A stretch of 64,000 nt of DNA from Bacteroidales bacterium (GTDB lineage Bacteria; Bacteroidota; Bacteroidia; Bacteroidales; P3), in assembly GCA_017561155.1 (NCBI GenBank), contig JAFZDP010000039.1, positions 1 to 64,000 on the forward strand, written 5' to 3'. Positions 51,871 to 61,300 of the stretch are shown piece by piece. The notes under the pieces were generated by a model, which was not told the origin of the DNA, searched no databases, and saw only the letters and a list, made by a program, of their open reading frames with translations. Within the stretch, counting starts at the first letter, position 1. Each line of letters starts with the position of its first letter. A program made the translations under genes and the position numbers.

Positions 51871-51970
51871 ATTTTTTACTTTTGTGCTAAAACGTATTTA
51901 TAATCAATTTATTTTGTAGCAAAAAGCAATTTATGTATTATTTGTGTTTTTAGGTTTGGGTAAAAAGTTG

Positions 51971-51978
51971 TACCTTTG
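51971..51978 (+). promoter_or_regulatory. -7 element of the Big_5 lipoprotein gene
   Basis: TACCTTTG (TAnnTTTG) 63 bases before the start codon; TTTT occurs at the expected -33 position. Confidence 0.55.
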
Positions 51979-52041
51979 AAGTTTGTAACATACCATATAA
52001 ATATAGTTTTAAAACAGTGTAAATAGTTATACCTCAGCGAA

Positions 52042-53664
52042 ATGTATACTACAAAAATTAAACAATATCTACCTATATTTGCAGCTTTTTTGGTGCAAGC
52101 TTTGTTGTATTCGTGTGCCAGTGTGGGTTATCCTACAGGTGGCGAAGTGGATAAAATACCTCCAAAACCTATTGCATTTGAACCTAAAAACGAGTCGAGA
52201 GACTTTGTTGCCGATAAGATTCTTATCCAATTCGACGAGTATATCCAACTTAAGGATGTGGATAATCAGGTTATAATATCGCCACCATTCGAAAATAAAC
52301 CGGAGATAGTAGTGAAAGGCAAAGCTGTACAAATATCAATAAAAGACACACTTAAACCTAATACTACCTATTTGTTTCAGTTTAAAAATGCTGTGGTAGA
52401 CAATAACGAGGGCAATGCGTTGTCGTCGTTAGATTATGTGTTTTCTACAGGAAAAATATTAGACAGCTTGTCGCTGCAAGGTGTCGTTGTAGATGCTTTG
52501 ACGTTGAAACCGGAAGAAAACATTAATGTGTTGTTATACAATGCTGCCGATTTTACTGACTCGACTGTGGCTAAATACAAGCCTGTATACCTTACCAAGA
52601 CCGATAAAAAGGGAGAGTTTAAGTTTAAATATCTTACACAAGGCAGCTACAAGATAATAGCACTAAAAGACAACGACAAAAGTCTTACCTACAACAACCC
52701 TGCCGAAAAGATTGCTTTTATGGCAGATGCTGTAGAGCCAATATATATTTGCGATAGTGCCGCCACTGTAGATACTATAGAGTTGAAAGCCTTTGAACAA
52801 AATGTGTTGCAGCAAAGGATAACCAATAGCAATTTGAAAAAAGCAGGATATGCCGTTATAACCACAAGCTGTCCGATGCAAAATCCTGTGGTGACATCTG
52901 ATGGTAACGATTTGATAGTATATACCAACAAAACTTCCGACACTTTGCATGTGTGGGCAAAAAAAGCAACAGATTCGTTGTCGCTTATTGTTTTAGATAG
53001 CTCGGGGATAAGTGATACGCTAAAGTTGAGGAACTTTGCTAAGCAAAAATCTCGCAAAGAGCCTTTCTTAAAAACGAATATAAAATCAACATTTCCGTAT
53101 TACGACACAATAAGAGTATCGTTTACAAATCCGGTCGACTCTGTTATCGATTCTGAAAAAATGATGTATGTAAAAACTGCTACCGATAGTTTTTATACTC
53201 ATTTGGTGTTCGATTCGCTAAAGCTGAATGCTTTTGTTCCATTAAAATTGATTCCCGATTCTAGTTATCAGTTTATCATAGTAGGGAAAAACATTGTAGA
53301 CATATATGGGAACACCAACGATACTGTGGTGCAAAAAACCAAGTTAAATTCGGCAAAAGACTATGGTACGATAAAGATAACCGTTGTTGCTACAGATAAA
53401 ACGTTACCCTATATACTTCAGGTGCTGAACGAGAAGGGTGCAGTGGTAAGTGAAAAAGTAGTAGGTAACGACGTTGTAGAGTTTACCAATCTTACAGCAG
53501 GCAAATATACTATCAGAGCCATAGCCGACGACAATGCCAATGGTAAGTGGGATGCAGGTAATTATTGGAAAAGCATCCAGTCAGAAAAGGTATATTATAT
53601 GCCTAAAACGTTAGAGCTACGAAGCAATTGGGATATAGAAGAAACATTCGAGTTGGCCGAGTAA
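52042..53664 (+). CDS. Ig-like (Big_5) domain lipoprotein
   Basis: A 540-residue lipoprotein (lipobox ALLYSC, Cys about 25; VGYPTGGEVDKIPPKP follows) with an N-terminal Ig-like Big_5 domain (about 38-140; KPIAFEPKNESRDFVADKILIQFDEYIQL...) and further beta-rich domains, ending in a carboxypeptidase-regulatory-like fold (ITVVATDKTLPYILQVLNEKGAVV...RAIADDNANGKWDAGNYW). Homologues are widespread in Bacteroidota envelopes, with no known function. The SusE/F-like GxY and DxNxNGxWD elements suggest calcium-stabilised domains. Confidence 0.82.
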   Translation: MYTTKIKQYLPIFAAFLVQALLYSCASVGYPTGGEVDKIPPKPIAFEPKNESRDFVADKILIQFDEYIQLKDVDNQVIISPPFENKPEIVVKGKAVQISIKDTLKPNTTYLFQFKNAVVDNNEGNALSSLDYVFSTGKILDSLSLQGVVVDALTLKPEENINVLLYNAADFTDSTVAKYKPVYLTKTDKKGEFKFKYLTQGSYKIIALKDNDKSLTYNNPAEKIAFMADAVEPIYICDSAATVDTIELKAFEQNVLQQRITNSNLKKAGYAVITTSCPMQNPVVTSDGNDLIVYTNKTSDTLHVWAKKATDSLSLIVLDSSGISDTLKLRNFAKQKSRKEPFLKTNIKSTFPYYDTIRVSFTNPVDSVIDSEKMMYVKTATDSFYTHLVFDSLKLNAFVPLKLIPDSSYQFIIVGKNIVDIYGNTNDTVVQKTKLNSAKDYGTIKITVVATDKTLPYILQVLNEKGAVVSEKVVGNDVVEFTNLTAGKYTIRAIADDNANGKWDAGNYWKSIQSEKVYYMPKTLELRSNWDIEETFELAE

Positions 53665-53672
53665 ATCGCAGC

Positions 53673-55625
53673 CTATTCGGTACGAGTGGCTCGTTTGTCC
53701 AATAGGTATTGTGTGGTTTGCCACATCTGTTTGCCATATAGGTCCATATTATTTGCTCGTTCCGGCTGGGTAGATATATGGTTGGTTATATCTTTGTCTC
53801 TATATTTGTATAGTAGTTTTTCGCCTGTATTCTTCTTATAAAGCATCATCCACTCATTGTCTAGTATTGCATATCCCGACACGTTCATTATGCATGCAAA
53901 TGGCCGTTTTTGACGTCTTAGGTCTATTCCAAAGTGGTTGGCGGTGTATGGTAAGTTCAGAATTCCCATAATTGAAGGGAAAACGTCTATTTGGTTCGCC
54001 ATATTTTGGTTTATTTCGGCAGCTATGATATTTGGTGCATAAAACATCAATGGGGTGTGGAAATAGCTTAGAGGTAGCGGATAGGTGGCATCTTGCGATG
54101 TGCCATGGTCGCCTATCAGTACAAACACCGTGCTGTCGAACCAACTTGTTTTGGATGCTTGTTCGAAAAACTTGCGTAGCATAGCGTCGGCATATTCTAC
54201 TATTTTTTCGTTATCGTCCTTATTTCGGAACTCGAAATCGGGGTCGAAATAGTATGGAGGGTGGTTGCTTATAGTCAATATGGTGGCAAAAAATGGGTTG
54301 TTGCTGCTAGCCAATGTATCTATTTTGTTTAGAGCAAAGTCGAACAAAAATTCGTCGCAAACACCCCATGTGTTCTTTATTTCGTGTGCCGGATAGTCTT
54401 CTTGCGAGTACACTCTGTCGTAGCCATTGGCAAGAAGAAAGCCGTTAGAATTGTCAAAGTTCTTGTCGTGAGTAAGGAAAAAGGTTGTCGAATAGCCGTG
54501 TTTTTTTAGTTCGTATGGCAGCGAGTTGAATAATCTTATCGTTGTTCCATACATAGGCTGTTTGTCGAATAGGGTAGGGTAGGCTGTAGTGGTGCTATAC
54601 ATTCCGCTACAAGTGCGGTTGCCCATGGTGTAGCAGTTTTCAAAGTATAGGCTGTGGTTTAGTATAGAATCCAAGAAGGGTGTCAGCATCTTGGTGTTTC
54701 CATGGTATGATAGGTTGTATGCACTCATACTCTCCATAAGTATAAGTACTACGTTTAGTTTTCGTTGATTTTCGTCAAAACTTATTTGTCGTGCTATGGG
54801 GTATGTTGGGTCGGGTGTGGTTATGTCCAACCGTTTTTGCATACTTATTATGGCTTCCGCATTAGGCATCAAAGCTATTTTGTCGTCGTCGGTGCTCGAG
54901 AAGCTATTTAGGAATATAAACATCGGGTTCAGTCCCAATTGGTTTAGCATTTGGTTGTTGCCAAAATAAGCCATGCCGGTATGCAAGGGACGTGTTTTGA
55001 AGTTTAGGTTGCCGCGCATTCCTGCAAACATCAAAAACAGGAGTACTATTGTAGATATTGTTTTTGCAATATATTGTCCTTTGGTCCATGGTTTGGTGTT
55101 GGTTAGTATTCGGTGTGTGGCTATGTAGAATACTATGGCTACAATTATGGCCGGCACTATCATTATCCAAAATCTTACCTCTTCGAATATCATTTTCATT
55201 ACAAGGGTTATATTTCCTTCCAGTCCATCGAATGCCGCCGAGTTGAAGTGAATAAAAAACTGATTGAAGTAGGGTATATCTGCTGCACAAACAGCGAATG
55301 TTGGTATCAGAATTATACTTGTAACAATGGCTATCGTTTTTGCAAACCATCGGCTGTTTTTACCTACAAAAGTAGCTATGCTTACAAGCAATATCGGCAA
55401 TGCCAGTGCAAATCCTGCCACTACACAGTCGAACCGCAACCCTATGGCAAATGCTTTTAGTACTTCGGCAAATGTGGCGTCGCCCAATTTCTGAAAACAC
55501 ACCAATAGCAAACCCAGACGAAACAGTGTGTATATGCCTACTACCAACAGGTATAGTTTTGCTGCTATTTTTATGTTGGCAGGTATAGCAGACTTTATAT
55601 TTGTTTTGTTATTCAGCAATTTCAT
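53673..55625 (-). CDS. LTA-synthase-like sulfatase-family membrane protein
   Basis: A 650-residue protein with five N-terminal membrane helices (about 20-210) and an extracytoplasmic sulfatase/alkaline-phosphatase-fold domain (about 275-600). Metal and catalytic segments: LILMESMS, the nucleophile Thr in GNRTCSGMYST, and LIGDHGTSQ. In Gram-negatives such proteins transfer phosphoglycerol or phosphoethanolamine to glycans or lipid A-like acceptors; the acceptor is unknown. The start overlaps the end of the GT87-like gene by 17 bases, indicating coupled translation. Confidence 0.85.
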   Translation of the reverse strand: MKLLNNKTNIKSAIPANIKIAAKLYLLVVGIYTLFRLGLLLVCFQKLGDATFAEVLKAFAIGLRFDCVVAGFALALPILLVSIATFVGKNSRWFAKTIAIVTSIILIPTFAVCAADIPYFNQFFIHFNSAAFDGLEGNITLVMKMIFEEVRFWIMIVPAIIVAIVFYIATHRILTNTKPWTKGQYIAKTISTIVLLFLMFAGMRGNLNFKTRPLHTGMAYFGNNQMLNQLGLNPMFIFLNSFSSTDDDKIALMPNAEAIISMQKRLDITTPDPTYPIARQISFDENQRKLNVVLILMESMSAYNLSYHGNTKMLTPFLDSILNHSLYFENCYTMGNRTCSGMYSTTTAYPTLFDKQPMYGTTIRLFNSLPYELKKHGYSTTFFLTHDKNFDNSNGFLLANGYDRVYSQEDYPAHEIKNTWGVCDEFLFDFALNKIDTLASSNNPFFATILTISNHPPYYFDPDFEFRNKDDNEKIVEYADAMLRKFFEQASKTSWFDSTVFVLIGDHGTSQDATYPLPLSYFHTPLMFYAPNIIAAEINQNMANQIDVFPSIMGILNLPYTANHFGIDLRRQKRPFACIMNVSGYAILDNEWMMLYKKNTGEKLLYKYRDKDITNHISTQPERANNMDLYGKQMWQTTQYLLDKRATRTE

Positions 55626-56811
55626 TTGTTTTTTCTATTTCTCTTTTTCTTATGTATTCCAGAGCAAAATCTAAGTTTATCTTTGCCCATACCAATATGC
55701 ATGCCACCCCTTTCAGGCAGTAGGGATTGACGATGTTTTCTCTAAAGCTACGTGGAAATATATCGGTTGGCGATAGTGTTGTGAACACGAATGCCAATGC
55801 AAACAATATGCAGTTGACCCAATTTTTTTCGGATAGTATAAACCATATAGCCACCCCTACCATTGCTATTATAAAAGTTGGCGACTCTGCTTTGTGGTTG
55901 AATATTACTATCCAAATAAGCAACGATGATAGTATTTTAGCTTTGAACGTAAAGTTGTCGTATTCTTTTGTGGCAGCAAATGGCAGCATAAACAACAGTG
56001 CTCCAATTCCTACTATGGTAAATTTGTTTCCGATCCACCCAAACCAAGTGTGCAACCACCCCAAAACGGAGTATCCGTACGAGGTGTCGTGGTCGGAGCC
56101 AAGCATGGATATGAAGCTCGACAGCAAGAAGTTGTATTGCTCCCAACTTACAAATACAAGTGGAATGGCAAACAACACCACTGCCCACATAAGGGAGTAC
56201 AATGCCGATCGGAGTTTTTGGGGATATAGAAGGAATAGTGCAAAGCCTACTATACCGAATAGTTTTATGTAGGTCGATGCTACTATGCATAGCGTAGCCC
56301 ATAGGTATTTTTTGTTTTCCAGCAGTCCGAAAGCAAGTACAGTGAGCCCTGCAATGGTGGCGTTGGATTGGGCATTTTGTATCGATGTAAGTAGCTCTAT
56401 GGCACATATTACAAGTAGCAGCCCTTTTTTGTACCTATCCATAGGCTGCGGCAGATAGTATACGGCCAATACAAGTAGCAGTACGTTTAGCAAGTTCCAC
56501 ATATTTAGTCCCAACCAATCGGGCATATATGCAAAGATACCAAAGAAAGCTGCAAAGGTAGGTGTGTATTTAAACAGGTCCCAATGTTCGTCGAGGTGCA
56601 AGCAATACAAATCCTGATTGTTTTGCAGGTGATGAAACGACGATTTGAATATTACATAGTTGTTGTAATGTGTTTGTGTATAATTTTCGCCATTGTATGT
56701 ATACTGTTTTGGCGAGCGTAGTATAGATTGGGTGCTTGCCACTACCGAAAACAATACAAGCAGTGCCACTACAGCCCAAGGTTTGGATATTATGTTTCGT
56801 AACTTTTTCAT
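55609..56811 (-). CDS. GT87 / DUF2029-type membrane glycosyltransferase
   Basis: A 400-residue polytopic membrane protein with ten or more helices. An early loop after the first helix (YTYNGENYTQTHYNNYVIFKSSFHHL) and the LFKYTPTFAAFFGIFAYMP segment resemble the DUF2029 family (mannosyltransferases that use polyprenyl-phosphate sugars). I chose the ATG at 56811; a longer frame up to 56964 begins with non-homologous sequence. It is translationally coupled with the LTA-synthase-like gene, so both may modify the same envelope glycan. Confidence 0.7.
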   Translation of the reverse strand: MKKLRNIISKPWAVVALLVLFSVVASTQSILRSPKQYTYNGENYTQTHYNNYVIFKSSFHHLQNNQDLYCLHLDEHWDLFKYTPTFAAFFGIFAYMPDWLGLNMWNLLNVLLLVLAVYYLPQPMDRYKKGLLLVICAIELLTSIQNAQSNATIAGLTVLAFGLLENKKYLWATLCIVASTYIKLFGIVGFALFLLYPQKLRSALYSLMWAVVLFAIPLVFVSWEQYNFLLSSFISMLGSDHDTSYGYSVLGWLHTWFGWIGNKFTIVGIGALLFMLPFAATKEYDNFTFKAKILSSLLIWIVIFNHKAESPTFIIAMVGVAIWFILSEKNWVNCILFALAFVFTTLSPTDIFPRSFRENIVNPYCLKGVACILVWAKINLDFALEYIRKREIEKTNEIAE

Positions 56812-56971
56812 GCAAATCAAAATAAAGTGCAAAGTTACATCTTTTATTTCATATACCCAAAATAATTGTAAGCAAATTTGGTAAATATTGTCTTGTTGAG
56901 CATCAAACGAAAATATACGAAAGTATAAATGCTCTCTTATGGCCCAATCAAGGCTTTTGGCCAAGGGTTGT

Positions 56972-57421
56972 CTAATCCCACAATATGCTGCAATATGGCA
57001 ATGCCATCATGGTTACCAGTGTTCCTATGGTTAGAAGCAGAAATTTTCTATCTCTGTGTTTGGCAAAGTATATAAACCATATAGCTATATTGACTAGTAG
57101 CAGAAGCGTACCTTTACGGTATAGTATGGGTTCGCCGGCAATAGGGGGTACAACAAAGAATGATATACTACCCACTATAAGAACGATGGTCGATATAGGT
57201 TTTTTGTCGATATGTTTGGCAGCATAGACTATGCAGTATATCCAAAAAGCCAGTATTGCCATTATGTAAATGCAGTAGGCATTAAGAATGATCTCTTTTT
57301 GTGTTATGTTTTCGATAGGGTTACCAAAAGTTGTAAGCACTATGTATATTATCGAGAATATTATAATACATGCTGTTACACTCAGGCAGATTATTTTTTC
57401 GGTGCGGTTACTTTTTTCCAT
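56972..57421 (-). CDS. Membrane protein of unknown function
   Basis: A 149-residue integral membrane protein with about four hydrophobic helices (IICLSVTACIIIFSIIYIVL, ILNAYCIYIMAILAFWIYCIV, ISTIVLIVGSISFFVVPP, LLLLVNIAIWFIYFA). No motif. It lies upstream of the GT87-like gene on the same strand. Confidence 0.6.
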   Translation of the reverse strand: MEKSNRTEKIICLSVTACIIIFSIIYIVLTTFGNPIENITQKEIILNAYCIYIMAILAFWIYCIVYAAKHIDKKPISTIVLIVGSISFFVVPPIAGEPILYRKGTLLLLVNIAIWFIYFAKHRDRKFLLLTIGTLVTMMALPYCSILWD

Positions 57422-57443
57422 AGCTGTTCTGTATAAAAAAGAA

Positions 57444-57482
57444 CAAAGACCTAAGTGGAGTATACTCTCGCTTAAGTCTTTG
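57444..57482 (-). terminator. Terminator of the zinc-peptidase gene
   Basis: An imperfect long palindrome (outer stem CAAAGAC with GTCTTTG, AGTATACT at the centre). On the minus strand it is followed by TTCTTTTTTATAC. Confidence 0.75.
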
Positions 57483-57503
57483 TTTTGGTTTGTATGTTAG
57501 TTT

Positions 57504-58181
57504 TTAGTCTCTTCGTCCCAGGTATATGAATATGTAGTATATCAATGTGGCAAGCGATGTAAGAGCAGCCACAAAATATGTGTATGCAGCCCAACGCAAA
57601 GCATCTTCGGCATATCCGTGTGTGTTTGGCGAGGTTATATTGTGAGTGTTCAACCATACCAAAGCACGCTTCGAAGCGTTTACTTCTACGGGTAGTGTCA
57701 CTATGCTAAACAAGGTTGTGAGAGCAAACAAACATATTCCTATAAGCAATAGGTTTGGGAATATATTTATCAGCAATATGCCGGCAAGCAGTACCCATTG
57801 CACCCATTGTGATGCAAAGCTAACTATAGGAACCAACGACGAGCGCATTTGCAACCAAGAATATGCTGTGGCGTGTTGTACAGCGTGTCCTGTTTCGTGT
57901 GCTGCCACTGCAGCAGCAGCCACACTGTTGCCGTAGTATACGTCGTGGCTCAAATTGATGGTTTTGGTGGCGGGGTTGTAGTGGTCGGTAAGTGTACCCT
58001 GTGTCGATACCACTTTCACATCGTGGATATCGTTGTCGTAAAGCATTTTTTCAGCAACATCTTTGCCTGTCATACCGTAGTTCATAGGTATTTTGGAATA
58101 CTTCTTGAACTTCGATTCCAATCGGTTGCTAATTAGATAGCTCAACAAGGCAAATGCTCCAAAAATTATCCAAATACTCAT
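57504..58181 (-). CDS. Membrane zinc metallopeptidase, YugP family
   Basis: A 225-residue protein of the Zn_peptidase_2 (YugP) family. HEXXH is present as AAHETGHAVQH (about 93-103). There are hydrophobic segments at the N-terminus (IWIIFGAFALLSYLI), after the motif (WVQWVLLAGILLINIF, LLIGICLFALTTLF) and at the C-terminus. The second part contains ASKRALVWLNTHNI, typical of the family. Substrate unknown; a role in membrane-protein quality control is likely. Divergent from the glycogen gene. Confidence 0.85.
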   Translation of the reverse strand: MSIWIIFGAFALLSYLISNRLESKFKKYSKIPMNYGMTGKDVAEKMLYDNDIHDVKVVSTQGTLTDHYNPATKTINLSHDVYYGNSVAAAAVAAHETGHAVQHATAYSWLQMRSSLVPIVSFASQWVQWVLLAGILLINIFPNLLLIGICLFALTTLFSIVTLPVEVNASKRALVWLNTHNITSPNTHGYAEDALRWAAYTYFVAALTSLATLIYYIFIYLGRRD

Positions 58182-58345
58182 TGTAGTAAGTTTTATTATT
58201 ATGTTTTAATCTCTATTATGCAAGCACAATAACGACAATGAATCGGAAAAATTGTATGTCGTAGCAGCGATGCGGTGCAATTTTCTTTGCGTTGTTAAAA
58301 CCAAAGTTTGCAAGATATGTTTCAGTTGCATAAAGATTTTATACT

Positions 58346-61300
58346 ATGACTACTGATTTTTTGTTTGAAACAAGTTGGGAGGTTTGCAACAAGGTAGGTG
58401 GTATCCACACCGTGTTGTCCACCAAAGCAAATACTTTGATAAAGGATTTGAATGATAATTATATTCTTATAGGTCCCGATATATATAGGAACGAGGAAGG
58501 CAATAGCGAATTTTTGGAAGACGACTCGTTGTACAAAGGCTTTCGTTCGTATTCCGAAAGCCGTGGGCTTCACATAAAGATAGGGCGGTGGAATATCGTG
58601 GGCAAGCCTGTTGTGTTTTTGGTGGACTTTTCCGACTTGTTTCATCAAAAAAACATTATCTTCTCTCACTATTGGGAAGTGTATGGTTTGGATAGCCTTA
58701 GCGGACAGTGGGACTATATAGAGCCTATGTTGTTTGGCCATGCTGCCGGCAAGGTGATAGAGTGCTACTACGACTACTACATATCGTCGAGCCACAAGAT
58801 AGTGGCACACTTCCACGAGTGGATGACGGGTAGCGGTATCCTTTACCTTAAAGAGCATTGTCCGCAGATAGGCACAGTGTTTACCACACATGCCACAGTA
58901 CTCGGACGCTGTATTGCAGGCAACGGCTTGCCCTTATATAGGGATATGTCGCACTATCAGCCCGCTATTGTTGCAGCCAACTTTGGTGTGGTGGCCAAGC
59001 ATTCGTTAGAGAGTGTTGCCGCCAGAGAATGCGATGCCTTCTCTACCGTAAGCGACATTACTAACAAGGAGTGTGTGCAGTTTCTAGACCGTTCGGTCGA
59101 CAGGGTAACACCCAATGGTTTTTCCAAAGAGCTGTCCTACAAGCACGATGTGCACCCTGCTCTCAGAAAACAAGTGCGTAGCAAAGTGTCCGATGTGCTG
59201 AAAAAACTTATCAATCAGGATATAGCCGACGATGCAATGTTTGTGCTCACAGCAGGTCGATACGAATTCCACAACAAAGGTATCGATGTGTTTATCGATG
59301 CGTTGGGGCAACTGAACGGAAATGCACAGCTTGCCAAACAGATAGTTGCGGTGATAGCAGTGCCTGCAAACCATGCCGAAGTGAATCCGGATTTGTATTC
59401 CGAACATCGCCGTTCCGACGATTTGCCGGCCGAATGCTATACTACCCACAATTTGTACGACTACTACAACGACCCTATAATAGACAGAATAAAACGAAAC
59501 AACCTCCGCAATTTGCCTACCGACAAGGTAAAAGTATTGTTCGTGCCCTCGTACCTCAATGGCGACGACGGAGCTATAAATTTCTCTTACTTCGACTTTT
59601 TGAGTGCTTTCGATATCAGTGTTTTCCCATCGTACTACGAGCCGTGGGGCTACACACCTATGGAGAGTATGGCCTTTGGTGTTCCTACGCTCACCACCAC
59701 GTTGGCAGGCTTTGGGTCGTGGTTGGGCACCAAAATAGACAATGGTTTGCAGCCTCTTGGCGTAATGCTGCGTACCGATACCAACTACGACAAGGTGGTA
59801 GGCGAGGTGGCTGCCAGACTGCTATATGGTAGCAATATGACTATCGACGAATTTGCCGCACTTAAAAAACAGAGTCTCGATATAGCCGAAGGTGCTATGT
59901 GGGAAAACTTTATCGTGCACTACCACAGCTTATACGACGATGCTTTGCTAAAGTCGAGGCAGCGTATAAACTTGTACAACGATAAGATTCCTTTTGTAGA
60001 AAAGAATCCTATAGCCGTCAATTGGGGCGACAAACCCGAATGGTACAAAATATTTATACGTCCGGTGTTGCCTCACAACCTTATTGGCTTGCAGCAGTTG
60101 GCCGAAAACTTTTGGTGGTCGTGGAATGGCAGTGCCATTGCCATGTTCGAATCGATAGACAAGGAGTTGTTTGAACAATGCCACCGCGACCCCAACAAAA
60201 TGTTGGCTATGCTGTCTATCCAAAAGATTGACGAGTTGTCGGCAAATGCTGAGTTTGTGGATATGCTGAATGTCGTGATGGATAAATTTTCGCGCTATAT
60301 GTCGCAGAAACCGGCTGCCGATTCCTATTGTGTGGCATATTTCAGTATGGAATTTGGTATCCACGATTCGCTTAAGATATTTTCGGGAGGCTTGGGTATG
60401 CTTGCCGGCGACTATCTTAAGCAGGCCAGCGACTCTAACAAAAACATGGTGGGTATAGGGTTGCTGTACCGCAACGGATATTTTGTGCAGCACGTCACCA
60501 AGACCGGAGAACAAGAGTCGCACTATGTGTCGCAAAAGTTTTCGCAGCTGCCTATCAGTGCCGTTCGCAACAAGCAGGGTGGTTGGCAAAAGGTTTCGGT
60601 GGCTTTGCCCGGACGTATTGTTTACGCCAAAGTATGGTTGTGCAAGGTAGGGCGTGTGCCGTTGTATCTGTTAGATACCGATATCGACGAGAACAACAGT
60701 GCCGACCGCAACATAACTGCCGAACTTTATGGCGGCGATACCGAAATGAGGTTGAAGCAGGAAATACTGTTGGGTATAGGTGGAATACGTTTGCTGAGAG
60801 AGTTGGACATAAATCCGGATGTTTATCATAGCAACGAGGGGCATTCGGCATTCTCGTCGTTGGAGAGATTGCGACAGCTTGTAGTAGAACAAAAATTTGC
60901 CATCGACGAGGCTATAGAGCTGATAAAAACCTCTACATTATACACCACACATACTGCGGTGCCTGCAGGTCACGATGCTTTCGACGAGGAACTTATGAGG
61001 GTGTATTTCTATCATTTCTGTTCTATGTTGCGAATATCGTGGGACGAATTTATGGCTTTTGGACGTTTCGATGCGGCCAATACCAAAGAGAAATTCTCGA
61101 TGAGTGTGTTGGCAATACATTTCTCGCAAGAGGTGAACGGTGTCAGTGAGATACACGGCAGGGTAAGTCGCGAAATGTTTGCCTCGCTGTATCGTGGATA
61201 TTTCCCCGAAGAGCTCTTTATATCGCATGTTACCAACGGAGTACATCTGCCTACATGGACTGCCAACTCGTGGCTTAAACTGTATACCGACACCTTTGGC

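Noticed and set aside
59948..60589. 213-codon minus-strand open frame
   Set aside because: Antisense to the glycogen synthase-phosphorylase fusion; no motif.
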